Below, piece after piece: positions 1 through 7,724 of a DNA stretch of 38,787 nt. Source of the DNA: an uncultured Alistipes sp. (GTDB taxonomy: Bacteria; Bacteroidota; Bacteroidia; Bacteroidales; Rikenellaceae); contig CALUNG010000018.1 of the NCBI GenBank assembly GCA_944321955.1, positions 1 to 38,787 of the forward strand, given 5' to 3'. The position numbers were made by a program, and so were the translations under genes. Below the pieces are notes generated by a model that saw nothing but the letters and a program-made list of their open reading frames with translations, had not been told where the DNA came from and did not search any database. How positions within the stretch are numbered: the stretch's first letter is position 1; every line of letters starts with the position of its first letter.

Positions 1-1291
1 CGTAGTCGAGATCCTCGTCGATGGCGACAATCAGGGCGTTGCCCGGAACAAATTCGGCCGGCGTCTGGAAGTAGATGTATCCGTCGCTGCCCAACGTCAA
101 GCTGTTGATCAGCACCGGCGACTTCTGGTTGGCCGGGGTCTTCACCGTCTGAAGGCAGGTATACCACAATACAAGTGCCTTCTTCGGTGCAATTACCAGA
201 TCCTCGGCCGTATACGACAGATTGTCGCTCGTGTAGGCCTCGCCGTTGCCCTTGACCGTAGCCTTGAACTTGTAGATCGTACCGGGCTGGCTTACGTAGT
301 AGGTGTTGGCCGTGCCTCCGGCACTCAGATCCACGGCCTGATCCTCTTCTGGAAGGGCCTCACGCACGACATTCTCGCCTGCAAGGTCCAAAGCAATGCG
401 GCGTACGTATGCACGAGGTGCATCGAGCGTCTTGCCAGACCATGTATAGGTGGCCTTGTCGGTGGTCACGACAACCGTACAACCGGTATGGCTGCCCGGG
501 ATAACGACGGCATAGACCGACTTGTCGGCAGAAGCGGCAGCCGGAACCGAATTGTCCCCAATGACCGACACCGTAACCGTATTGCCGGTTCCGGAATAGC
601 TCTGCGTGATCTCGTCAGCCTCGGTGACAGCCGTCAGATTGAAATTAGCCCTGCCGGCAAGCCCCTGCTCCGACGTGAGCGACACCGAAAGTATCTTCTC
701 GCTACGATACTCCTCGCTCGACGAATAGATACCCCATTCGATGAAAGCTCCCAGCGAACGGAACCTGACCGTCTCACCGATCTCGCCCGCAACGGCATCG
801 AGCGCTACGGGCACCGATACCATCGGGTTATATGAGCCGTTGAAATTACCCAGCCCGTATTGATTCTGAGCAGACAGGATATCGAGTTTGGTGGAGCGGC
901 TGTTGTCGTAACTGCCTATCTGCGGATTGTACGGATAGTACGCTGCAAGCATGTCACCGGTCTGAAAATCATTGACGGTCACGGCCACGGTCGCAACACC
1001 GTCATTGCCGCGGGTTATGACACCCCTGGCATTTTTCGTCGATTCGGTGTTGTCGTTCGGATTATAGACGAATACGCCGAGTTCGTCATCGGCATCCTCC
1101 CAGTTGATGACGAAGTTTTCCCCGAAAGTTGCACGCGACCCCTCGCCGGCAACAGTCTCCATCTCCACTTCCGAAAGGGCGAAGCGCAGATTCCGGCCGC
1201 CGGCAGCGGGAGATACCACATCGGGTTCATTGGTACAGGAAGCGCACACGGCCACTCCCAACATAGTATAGAAAAGTCTCTTCATAGTCAT
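1..1291 (-). CDS. Fimbrillin-like surface lipoprotein, 3' part outside window
   Basis: An open minus-strand frame runs from an ATG at 1291 (or ATG at 1285, MKRLFYTM) to the window edge, so the C-terminus is missing. The N-terminus is a lipoprotein signal with lipobox VCASC (Cys17 from the 1285 start). About 300 residues of beta-rich fimbrillin-like sequence follow, with the typical 'DELGVFVYN' and 'AAYYPYNPQ' segments. Next comes a block starting VDLSAGGTANTYYVSQPG and TVKGNGEAY that is clearly paralogous to the same block in the two upstream lipoproteins. It is probably an outer-membrane-anchored adhesin or glycan-binding protein; the ligand is unknown. It is the last visible gene of the lipoprotein operon and starts 13 bases after the small ORF ending at 1305. 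By analogy a FISUMP-like C-terminus would lie beyond the edge, which cannot be checked here. Confidence 0.75.
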   Translation of the reverse strand, partial: MTMKRLFYTMLGVAVCASCTNEPDVVSPAAGGRNLRFALSEVEMETVAGEGSRATFGENFVINWEDADDELGVFVYNPNDNTESTKNARGVITRGNDGVATVAVTVNDFQTGDMLAAYYPYNPQIGSYDNSRSTKLDILSAQNQYGLGNFNGSYNPMVSVPVALDAVAGEIGETVRFRSLGAFIEWGIYSSSEEYRSEKILSVSLTSEQGLAGRANFNLTAVTEADEITQSYSGTGNTVTVSVIGDNSVPAAASADKSVYAVVIPGSHTGCTVVVTTDKATYTWSGKTLDAPRAYVRRIALDLAGENVVREALPEEDQAVDLSAGGTANTYYVSQPGTIYKFKATVKGNGEAYTSDNLSYTAEDLVIAPKKALVLWYTCLQTVKTPANQKSPVLINSLTLGSDGYIYFQTPAEFVPGNALIVAIDEDLDY

Positions 1292-1304
1292 AGCTTCTTT
1301 GCGT

Positions 1305-1460
1305 TTACCACTCTTCATAATCGGAGTCAGAACCGGGTTTTTCGATCGCGTCTGTCGGATCGTAGCTTACGGCGAAACCGGCATCTACGCCGATCTCGAA
1401 AACAGTAAATTCCGGAGCCTCATATCGGCAGGAGGAATCAGGCATCAATGATTTTGTCAT
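1305..1460 (-). CDS. Small 51-residue protein, YExP/GFAxS/DYEEW family
   Basis: An ATG at 1460 opens a 51-codon frame ending TAA at 1305. The product has no signal peptide. It contains YEAP (residues 13-16), GFAVS (28-32) and an acidic end, SDSDYEEW. A second small ORF at 17315-17440 shows YEKP, GFAMS and MDYEEL with exactly the same 11-residue gap between P and GFA. That conserved spacing, and the position directly before a lipoprotein gene in both cases, supports real translation. The 12-base string encoding DYEE plus one flanking base is identical in the two genes. Function is not recognised. Options include a small regulator, a chaperone-like partner of the downstream surface protein, or a precursor peptide. 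It is too short for homology to be judged by eye. Confidence 0.65.
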   Translation of the reverse strand: MTKSLMPDSSCRYEAPEFTVFEIGVDAGFAVSYDPTDAIEKPGSDSDYEEW

Positions 1461-1508
1461 AATCTATTATCTATTAGGGTTACACATGTAATTTGATCAC
1501 ATCATTTT

Positions 1509-1552
1509 CCAATCGCCGCAGGGCGGACCGCATGATCCGCCCCCGCAATTGG
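1509..1552 (-). other. Intercistronic stem-loop before the small ORF
   Basis: CCAAT at 1509-1513 pairs with ATTGG at 1548-1552, and GGGCGGA near 1521-1527 pairs with TCCGCCC near 1536-1542, giving a long imperfect GC-rich hairpin. On the minus strand it is followed by A-rich sequence, not a U-run, so it does not look like a simple terminator. It may stabilise RNA ends or set the ratio between the upstream lipoprotein and the small ORF with the last lipoprotein. Confidence 0.4.
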
Positions 1553-1566
1553 CATCTTAAGGATTA

Positions 1567-3765
1567 TCAGTCGGCCTTTATGCAGCGCACGCAGAATCCC
1601 TGGGCGTTGTTCTTGTTCTCGGCCGTAAACGTAATCTCGGTATTGTCCACATCGGTTGCTGAATAGTTCTCCTTGAATACCGCACGGACAATACGCGTCT
1701 GCGTACTGTTCACATGTCCCGAGACTGCATAGGAGGCATAGCACTTCACACCGCAACTGCCTATATAGTCATTGCCGATACCGTTTGTCCCGCGCAGGGT
1801 GTTGGTCGAGAAATAAAGGCCATTCAACTCTTCGCTGTCGAAACGGAATCCACGGTTCGTACTCTTATCGACATGCGCAGGCTCATTGTCGATCAAGGCA
1901 TTCCATGCATCTTCGGTCATCATGCGCCAACCTGCGGGACACGGGTCATAGATGGTCTTCGAAGTCGTCGACCATGCCTCGCCGCCATCGTCGGCAATCC
2001 ACTGTCCCCAGCCGATCTCGTATGCCCAGACGTAAGGTGCGGCTGCTGCAGCGGCTACGGCTTCAGCCGGAACCTGCGACTCGCACAGTCTGCGGGCGAC
2101 AGTCTCGGTCGTATTGCCCAGAATCTGGTGCTCGGCCGGTACTCCCCAGTTCGCCGCACAGAACGAGCCCTGGTCCAGTGCCGGAATCGGAGTATAGGTG
2201 GCCGTAAATGTAAGGCCGGTCATGTACATGACATTGGCACTCGTACAGTCGGGGATCGACGGGAACGGGTCCTTGCGGCCGTACTGATAATAGTTGCCCG
2301 AAGTCGATGCCTTCTCCACGTCGTTGGTTACATCTTCGGGATCGATGACTGCTCCCAAATCGCGGCTCATGAAGGTGTATGCGCCCTTGGTTGCGGCCGT
2401 GGCCTCAAGGTCGTAGCCTTCGGCGGCAACGATGTTCCAGCTCCACAGCAGGTTGGCATTGGTGATCCGGCGCAGGTCGTCGATCTCCACGTTGTCGTAG
2501 TCGATCTCCTTGTCGAATACCGCAAGCAGAACATTTCCGTTGATGAAATCCGACGGAGTCTGGAGATAGACATAACCGTCCTCACCCAACTGCACCCCGT
2601 CCAATGGTATCGGTGTCAGCTGCGCCCACGGCGAATAACTCGACTGCAGGCTGTTGTACCAAACCACAAGCACGCATGCGGGGTCGATCTTCAGATCTTC
2701 GGCCGTGTATGAGATGAACGAACCGCTGAAAGGCTGGCCGTTGCCCTTGACCGTAGCATCGAACTTGTAAACCATGCTCGGCTTGCTTACATAATACGTA
2801 TTGGCAGTACCGCCGGCGCTCAGATCCTCGACGAGGAAAGCCTCCTCGTCGCTGACCTCGAAATCTGCCGACACCACCAGAGTCTTGCCTGATTTCAAGC
2901 CTTCGGGACCGACCGTGCGCTCGGCAAATACGACTTCTTTACCGTCAACCACCGCAACGAACTCAAAGGTCTTGCCGGCATGTCCCGGTGAAACCATCAT
3001 GAAGAAATCGGTATATGCCCCCATCTTCAGGATACGGCTCCCGACAATCGATATCTCGTTGGTAGTAGTCCCGGCACTCGTGTCTATCTCGGCAGTGGCG
3101 AGGTCGACCGTCACGCCCGAATCGAACGAAACAGCCTCGTTCCCGTCCTTGCAGCGGAACTTCACGGCATCGACAGCAACGTACTGCGATGCCTTGATAC
3201 GCACCTGAAGCACCGAGAAAAGATGGTGGAACTGCAGCGGTATGACATTGCCCTCGCCCACTTCGGCCTTGGTTTTGTCCAGAGCCGAGGCCCACATGAA
3301 ATCCGCCGCATCGAGATGCGCCAGCTGGTCATTCTCGTCCCACTCCTGTTCCGACGGGAGCGTGACAGGCACGGCATGCACATCGGCCGCAGCCTTGACA
3401 TAAGGATAGTAGGCGTAGAAATCATGCTGCGAGGTCTCGTCGACCCACTCAACGGTCTGTGCACTGCTGACAACCCAGAATTCACTCTCCGGTCCGGCCG
3501 AACTGGCCTGATATGCATAGTTGACACTTGTTGCCACATTATCCACCTCGGCGAAGACACCTATCTTGTCTTTTTGTTCCCACTCCACCTTTACGGAGTT
3601 TTCCGTATTTTCATATGAAGTGCGAGACTCCTCGTCCCCGACCACCGTTCCGAAGAAGCCGACAGATCCCGAAGGACGCAACGGCTGCCCCTCTTCACCG
3701 TATTCCGCACACGAGACGACACATGCAGACGCAAGTAATATGATATATGATGATATGCGTTTCAT
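1567..3765 (-). CDS. Fimbrillin-like lipoprotein with FISUMP-like C-terminus
   Basis: A 732-residue lipoprotein. The ATG at 3765 (MKRISSYI, lipobox VVSC, Cys19) is preferred over the in-frame start at 3804, because it begins the signal peptide directly and avoids overlapping the upstream gene. Domains in order: fimbrillin-like region ('KIGVFAEVD', 'DFYAYYPYVK', roughly residues 25-310); the shared block EDLSAGGTANTYYVSKPSM with TVKGNG; and a C-terminal region with YGRKDPFPS, YDPCPAGWRM and a final CVRCIKAD, which resembles the FISUMP major paralogous domain of Bacteroidetes and Fibrobacter. It is probably exposed on the cell surface as an adhesin or binding protein. It lies 29 bases after the GDSL lipoprotein in the same operon and is its paralog outside the esterase. 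No enzyme motif was seen. Confidence 0.8.
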   Translation of the reverse strand: MKRISSYIILLASACVVSCAEYGEEGQPLRPSGSVGFFGTVVGDEESRTSYENTENSVKVEWEQKDKIGVFAEVDNVATSVNYAYQASSAGPESEFWVVSSAQTVEWVDETSQHDFYAYYPYVKAAADVHAVPVTLPSEQEWDENDQLAHLDAADFMWASALDKTKAEVGEGNVIPLQFHHLFSVLQVRIKASQYVAVDAVKFRCKDGNEAVSFDSGVTVDLATAEIDTSAGTTTNEISIVGSRILKMGAYTDFFMMVSPGHAGKTFEFVAVVDGKEVVFAERTVGPEGLKSGKTLVVSADFEVSDEEAFLVEDLSAGGTANTYYVSKPSMVYKFDATVKGNGQPFSGSFISYTAEDLKIDPACVLVVWYNSLQSSYSPWAQLTPIPLDGVQLGEDGYVYLQTPSDFINGNVLLAVFDKEIDYDNVEIDDLRRITNANLLWSWNIVAAEGYDLEATAATKGAYTFMSRDLGAVIDPEDVTNDVEKASTSGNYYQYGRKDPFPSIPDCTSANVMYMTGLTFTATYTPIPALDQGSFCAANWGVPAEHQILGNTTETVARRLCESQVPAEAVAAAAAAPYVWAYEIGWGQWIADDGGEAWSTTSKTIYDPCPAGWRMMTEDAWNALIDNEPAHVDKSTNRGFRFDSEELNGLYFSTNTLRGTNGIGNDYIGSCGVKCYASYAVSGHVNSTQTRIVRAVFKENYSATDVDNTEITFTAENKNNAQGFCVRCIKAD

Positions 3766-3794
3766 AATTTTAAGGTTCGTTTGTATTGGATTAA

Positions 3795-6593
3795 TTAGTT
3801 CCACTCTTCCTTGTCGAAATCGTCGATCTGTCCGCTGCCTTCAGCCGCATTGGGATTATAGAGGACCTGCTCAAGCACCTTTACGAAGACAGACTCCATC
3901 ACCTCGAAACCTGCATTGTTGGGGTGCACGGCATCGGTCTGGTACTCCTTCTTCAGTCCGTCGGCATCGTCCTTGAGCACCGAGTGATAGTCGGCGAATC
4001 CGAATCCGCGTTCGGCTGCGTATGCCTTCAGCATGTTGTTGAGGTTGATCACACGCGGAGCAACGGGATTGGCCTCGTTCCACGCAGCGTCATGCCAGCC
4101 GATATTGTTGGCCGGAGGCGTCGAACCGATGATCACCTTGATACCCTTGGCGGCGGCCATCTCGGCCATCTCCTTTATGTTCTCGAAGATGCCCTCGTCC
4201 GTACGGTTGGCTCCGTCGTTGTTGGCCATGTCGTTGATGCCGCACATGATGTGCACGCACTTGGGATCGTTGACCAGCACGTCGTTGAAGAAACGGGCCT
4301 TGATCTGCTCCGTAGTCTGGCCGTCGATACCCTTGCCCAGAAGATACTGATCGGTAAAGAACGACGGGTCGTTTGAGTTCCACATACGCGAGATGGAATC
4401 GCCTATCAGCACGCAGCGCGGTCCCGAATGGAGAAACTCGAAGAAACCGTCACCCTCCTTGACGCAACGCAGATTGTAACCGGCTCCCATGTAGGTATTG
4501 TATGTGGTGATGCCGCCCTCCTGACCGCGCTGCAGCGTGGTGTTGCTGACGCAGGCGCTCGAATAGGCAATCATCGAACCCGTAAGCGAACGTATCTGGC
4601 TGCCGCCGAAACCGGCCTGACGCTGTCCCGTATAGGGGAAGTAGAGATCGTAACGTGAATTATAGACACCCCATGTCGTCCTCTCGGTATTCGACAGCGC
4701 AAAGGCATAGGCATATGCCGGCGCTACCTTGTAACCTACGGGACACGGGTCGTAGATGGTCTTGAGATTGTCGTTGCCGTCGAGCTTGTCGATCTCGGGA
4801 GCTCCCCACAGGTAACGCCACGAACCGCGCTCCTCGACCGAAGTCAACGTATTGTAGTCGAACATCCAGAGGTATTCGTTCCAACGGCAGTCGCTGCCCT
4901 CGTACGAGATCCAGCGGTAGGGATATGCTATCGATTCGGCCACGCCCTGCTCGGTGGTGAAGCCCGCGCCGAGAACCGTACCCAGAGGACGGCAGTTGGC
5001 GGCCGCATTGCTGCCGAACATCATGTCGGACGAACCCCACGACGTCGAGGAGAAGTCCTGAGCAAGTTCGGAAACGGGTGTATAGGTGGGAAGTCCCCAG
5101 TACATTTCGGAGCCATATCCGCTGTCATCGTACTCGGCCGGTGCCGGGAACGGGTCCTTGCGACCCCACTGGTAGTAGTTGCCCACGGCCCATGCCGCCT
5201 CGCGTTTGTCGGGGTTGTTCATTACCTCGGGACCAGCCATGGCGCCCAGGTTGCGGTCCATCATGTAGTAGCCCGCAACATTGCGTGTACTTGTATCGGG
5301 ATCGTAACCCTCGACAGCCCAGATATTCCAGCTCCAGATGATCTTGTCGCTGCTGTCGTAGGCCGCAATGAGGACGTTGCCCGCAACGAACGGATCGGGT
5401 GTCGAGAAAAATACCTCGCCATCATCGTAGAAAAGGAAATCCTTGATAATGGGGCATGCATGCGACCAGCCGTCGGCCCCCTTCGGCGTATTGTACCACA
5501 GCAGTGCCACACGTGCCGGCTCGATGGCGAGATCGGCTTCGGTGTAGCCGCGTGTTATCTGCGTGCCGTCGGCCTCGCTCCACGTAAACGAACGGGCAAC
5601 GCCGTTACCCTTGACCGTAGCCTTGAACTTGTAGGTCATGCCGGCCTTGTTAACGATATATGTATTGGCCGTGCCGTTGGCGCTCAGGTCCACCAGTTCG
5701 CCTTCGGTCTGCAGGCTGGCGTCGTACACCACCAGCGAACCGCCCGGTATGCCGCCATCGGGGACGGTCAGTTCACCAAGATCGACCGAATCGCCGTCCT
5801 GACACAAGGCCTCGAGATCGAGCGTCAGCCCCTGCGGAAGTTCGTTCACGAGCATGTAGACCGTTACGGTATTGCGATAGAGCGTGACGGGATCGCTGAA
5901 ACGGTATTCCACCACGTTCGAACCGCCCGTTTCGGACGAAACGGTCACCGTGCCGTCCGTAATGTCGAGCGTGGCCGAATCATAGGCCAGCACCACACCC
6001 GCATCGGCCGCAAGCCGCAGCGAATTGACCGACGATACGGGCATCGACGACGATATGTCGAGACGCAGGATGACCGCCGGCGACGTAAAGTCGAGTTCGG
6101 CACCCGTTGACGAAGTCGAAACACCAAGAGCGGCAGCATAGAGGCTGAGCTGTTTCTTCAGTTGCGAAGCGTTGTCGACACCGCCCTCCTGCACCGAAGG
6201 TATCGATACAGGAACGGCATGCGGATCGTCGTGCGACAGACGATACGGATAGTAGGCGTACAGATCGCACGTTCCGACGCTCTGGTTCCACTCAAGGCTC
6301 TTTTCGGGTGCCGGACTGACGAACGTCACCTCACCCTCACCGGCCGAATAGGCCGCATAATAGACGTTGGACTGATCGACGGCTCCGTCGACGACTGTGA
6401 AGAGTCCGATACGGTCGGCATCGGCCTCCCAAATCATTTTGAAAGCCTCGCCCGACGTATCGATGGAGCGGAACGTGGCCGTAGCCTTGATACTTCCCGC
6501 CGTCGGAACGTCGAGAGTCTGTGTCGGGTCTTTCTGGCAGCCCGCAATCAGCAGGCTCGCAAACAGCAGGGTAGAAAATCTGTATTTTCCCAT
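3795..6593 (-). CDS. Surface lipoprotein: fimbrillin-like, FISUMP-like and C-terminal GDSL/SGNH hydrolase
   Basis: A 932-residue protein with lipobox LIAGC (Cys19). The N-terminal third is fimbrillin-like ('RIGLFTVVDG', 'DLYAYYPYRL'). The middle has the block VDLSANGTANTYIVNKAG and a FISUMP-like region (WGRKDPFPA, YDPCPVGYK, NLRCVKE). The last about 205 residues are an SGNH hydrolase: block I IGDSIS (Ser about 733), block II GKGIDGQT, block III GIND (Asn about 787) and block V DAVHPN (Asp about 887, His about 890), so all catalytic elements are present. It probably removes acyl groups from a surface glycan or host carbohydrate; the substrate is unknown. It is the first gene of the lipoprotein operon. 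The fusion of an adhesin-like body to an esterase is unusual. The C-terminus ends in DDFDKEEWN, resembling the small-ORF ends. Confidence 0.85.
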   Translation of the reverse strand: MGKYRFSTLLFASLLIAGCQKDPTQTLDVPTAGSIKATATFRSIDTSGEAFKMIWEADADRIGLFTVVDGAVDQSNVYYAAYSAGEGEVTFVSPAPEKSLEWNQSVGTCDLYAYYPYRLSHDDPHAVPVSIPSVQEGGVDNASQLKKQLSLYAAALGVSTSSTGAELDFTSPAVILRLDISSSMPVSSVNSLRLAADAGVVLAYDSATLDITDGTVTVSSETGGSNVVEYRFSDPVTLYRNTVTVYMLVNELPQGLTLDLEALCQDGDSVDLGELTVPDGGIPGGSLVVYDASLQTEGELVDLSANGTANTYIVNKAGMTYKFKATVKGNGVARSFTWSEADGTQITRGYTEADLAIEPARVALLWYNTPKGADGWSHACPIIKDFLFYDDGEVFFSTPDPFVAGNVLIAAYDSSDKIIWSWNIWAVEGYDPDTSTRNVAGYYMMDRNLGAMAGPEVMNNPDKREAAWAVGNYYQWGRKDPFPAPAEYDDSGYGSEMYWGLPTYTPVSELAQDFSSTSWGSSDMMFGSNAAANCRPLGTVLGAGFTTEQGVAESIAYPYRWISYEGSDCRWNEYLWMFDYNTLTSVEERGSWRYLWGAPEIDKLDGNDNLKTIYDPCPVGYKVAPAYAYAFALSNTERTTWGVYNSRYDLYFPYTGQRQAGFGGSQIRSLTGSMIAYSSACVSNTTLQRGQEGGITTYNTYMGAGYNLRCVKEGDGFFEFLHSGPRCVLIGDSISRMWNSNDPSFFTDQYLLGKGIDGQTTEQIKARFFNDVLVNDPKCVHIMCGINDMANNDGANRTDEGIFENIKEMAEMAAAKGIKVIIGSTPPANNIGWHDAAWNEANPVAPRVINLNNMLKAYAAERGFGFADYHSVLKDDADGLKKEYQTDAVHPNNAGFEVMESVFVKVLEQVLYNPNAAEGSGQIDDFDKEEWN

Positions 6594-6668
6594 GGGTCAG
6601 TTAAAAAGTTTTCGGTCGGTTTTTTTGTATGTGAAGCACGCCGTCGCAACAGCACTACTTCACGACAA

Positions 6669-6704
6669 CAAATTTATGAATGATAAGCCGACACGAAGGC
6701 CAAA
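6669..6704 (-). promoter_or_regulatory. Possible promoter of the lipoprotein operon
   Basis: On the minus strand TAAATTTG (6676 to 6669) fits the Bacteroidetes -7 box TAnnTTTG, about 75 bases before the start codon at 6593. The nearest TTTG (6704-6701) gives a 24-base spacer, longer than the usual 19-21, so the -33 box is uncertain. The rest of 6594-6850 shows no gene. Confidence 0.4.
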
Positions 6705-6851
6705 ATAATACACATTAAGGAAAATATTATTGTTGCATGCCTGCAAACGCCGTCTGCACAAGCGTGTACGCAAATATCGTCCGGCGGTTGAATCAACGCA
6801 CAGCCACGGCCTCAACCGGCTCTCGCACTAAAAAAGGGACATCACAACCAC

Positions 6852-6886
6852 AAAAAAAGGACCCTGCAACCATCATTGCAAGATCC
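6852..6886 (-). terminator. Rho-independent terminator of tRNA-Ser
   Basis: Read on the minus strand, AGGATCTTGCAA pairs with TTGCAGGGTCCT (two mismatched positions) around a short loop, and a run of seven T follows. It lies 14 bases beyond the 3' end of the tRNA. Confidence 0.8.
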
Positions 6887-6900
6887 TGTAGCTTAGTTGC

Positions 6901-6987
6901 GGAAAGAAGGGGATTCGAACCCCTGAAACCCTTTTGAGGTTTACTCGCTTTCCAGGCGGGCCAGTTCAACCACTCCTGCATCTTTCC
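6901..6987 (-). tRNA. tRNA-Ser (anticodon GGA)
   Basis: The 87-base gene starts GGAAAGA at 6987 and ends with the complementary TCTTTCC at 6901. The T arm GGGGTTCGAATCCCC is perfect. The anticodon loop CTGGAAA gives GGA, reading UCC serine codons. A long variable arm (ACCTCAAAAGGGT region) marks it as class II, as expected for serine. CCA is not encoded. The anticodon stem has one apparent C-A mismatch. Confidence 0.95.
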
Positions 6988-6997
6988 TTTTGCGGGG

Positions 6998-7028
6998 CAA
7001 ATATATGATTATTTTCCGAATAATACAA
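6998..7028 (-). promoter_or_regulatory. Promoter of tRNA-Ser
   Basis: On the minus strand TATATTTG (7005 to 6998) matches the -7 box TAnnTTTG. GTTG (7028-7025) lies 19 bases upstream as a partial -33 box. The predicted start is about 5 bases before the tRNA. Confidence 0.6.
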
Positions 7029-7088
7029 CGTCCGGGCCGCTGTTTTATCGTCGCAATACGTTGTCGGCATTGCACCGGCACCGCAAAA

Positions 7089-7108
7089 ATATCCGTATGG
7101 ACGGATAT
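7089..7108. repeat. Perfect 8-bp inverted repeat
   Basis: ATATCCGT, four bases, ACGGATAT. It lies between the divergent tRNA and thioesterase promoters, 13 bases upstream of the thioesterase -33 box. It could be a regulator binding site. No U-run follows on either strand. Confidence 0.5.
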
Positions 7109-7121
7109 CGGTGGCGGCAAT

Positions 7122-7153
7122 ATTGCACCTCGAGGGCAAAAGAAGTATCTTTG
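7122..7153 (+). promoter_or_regulatory. Promoter of the thioesterase gene
   Basis: ATTG (7122-7125), 20 bases, then TATCTTTG (7146-7153), a good Bacteroidetes promoter. The predicted transcript start near 7160 lies downstream of the longer in-frame start at 7111 and so supports translation from 7183. Confidence 0.65.
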
Positions 7154-7182
7154 TCCGTAACAGACAAAAACAACAAGGACGC

Positions 7183-7671
7183 ATGAAAAAGATAATCAAT
7201 CCGTGGCGGGGCATGGAGGGCTACAACTGCTACGGCTGCAATCCGGACAACCGTTCGGGCCTGCGCATGGAGTTCTACGAGGACGGAGACGAGATCGTGA
7301 GCCGCTGGCAGCCACGGCCCGAATTTCAGAGCTGGGGCAACACGCTGCACGGCGGAATACAGGCCGCTCTGGCCGACGAGATCAGCAGCTGGGTCATCTT
7401 CCGCAAGTTCCGCACGAGCGGCATGACCTCGAAGATGGAGGTGCGCTACCGCCATCCCGTACACATCGACGGCGAAGCCATAACGCTGCGATCTTCGGTA
7501 AAACAGCAACGACGCAACATCGTCGATCTTGAGGTACGCATATACGACCATGCCGGAAATCTCTGCACGGAGGCGGCATGCACATACTTCACATTCCCGA
7601 AGGAGAAAGCCTACAACGAATTTTTTTTCCGGGACTGCGATGTTTCCGAACATGATGAACAACCCTTATAA
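7183..7671 (+). CDS. PaaI-like hotdog thioesterase
   Basis: A 162-residue cytoplasmic protein. The ATG at 7183 (MKKIINPWRGM) is chosen because the promoter -7 box at 7146-7153 lies inside the longer frame. The fold signature is the segment WGNTLHGGIQAALADE followed by beta strands such as SKMEVRYRHPVHIDGE, typical of the 4HBT/PaaI acyl-CoA thioesterases: the HGG turn at the start of the long helix, and a conserved acidic residue in it. An N-terminal CYGCNPDN segment is common in this subgroup. The acyl-CoA substrate cannot be deduced. It is monocistronic, divergent from tRNA-Ser and convergent with the large PUL operon, and looks like a housekeeping gene unrelated to it. Confidence 0.8.
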   Translation: MKKIINPWRGMEGYNCYGCNPDNRSGLRMEFYEDGDEIVSRWQPRPEFQSWGNTLHGGIQAALADEISSWVIFRKFRTSGMTSKMEVRYRHPVHIDGEAITLRSSVKQQRRNIVDLEVRIYDHAGNLCTEAACTYFTFPKEKAYNEFFFRDCDVSEHDEQPL

Positions 7672-7708
7672 AAAAGATAGTCGGCGGAGCCTTGACAGCT
7701 CCGCCGAC
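7668..7708 (-). terminator. Terminator at the end of the large PUL operon
   Basis: A perfect 11-bp stem (GTCGGCGGAGC at 7680-7690 with GCTCCGCCGAC at 7698-7708) lies between convergent genes. On the minus strand it is followed by a T-rich run, so it ends the SASA transcript. It probably also helps end the thioesterase transcript. Confidence 0.8.
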
Positions 7709-7724
7709 ACTCATTCATGTGGCA

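Noticed and set aside
1714-2712. A 332-codon plus-strand frame opposite the FISUMP lipoprotein
   Set aside because: Its composition is that of an antisense shadow (many Arg, Gly, Val) without motif, and the minus-strand gene is well supported.
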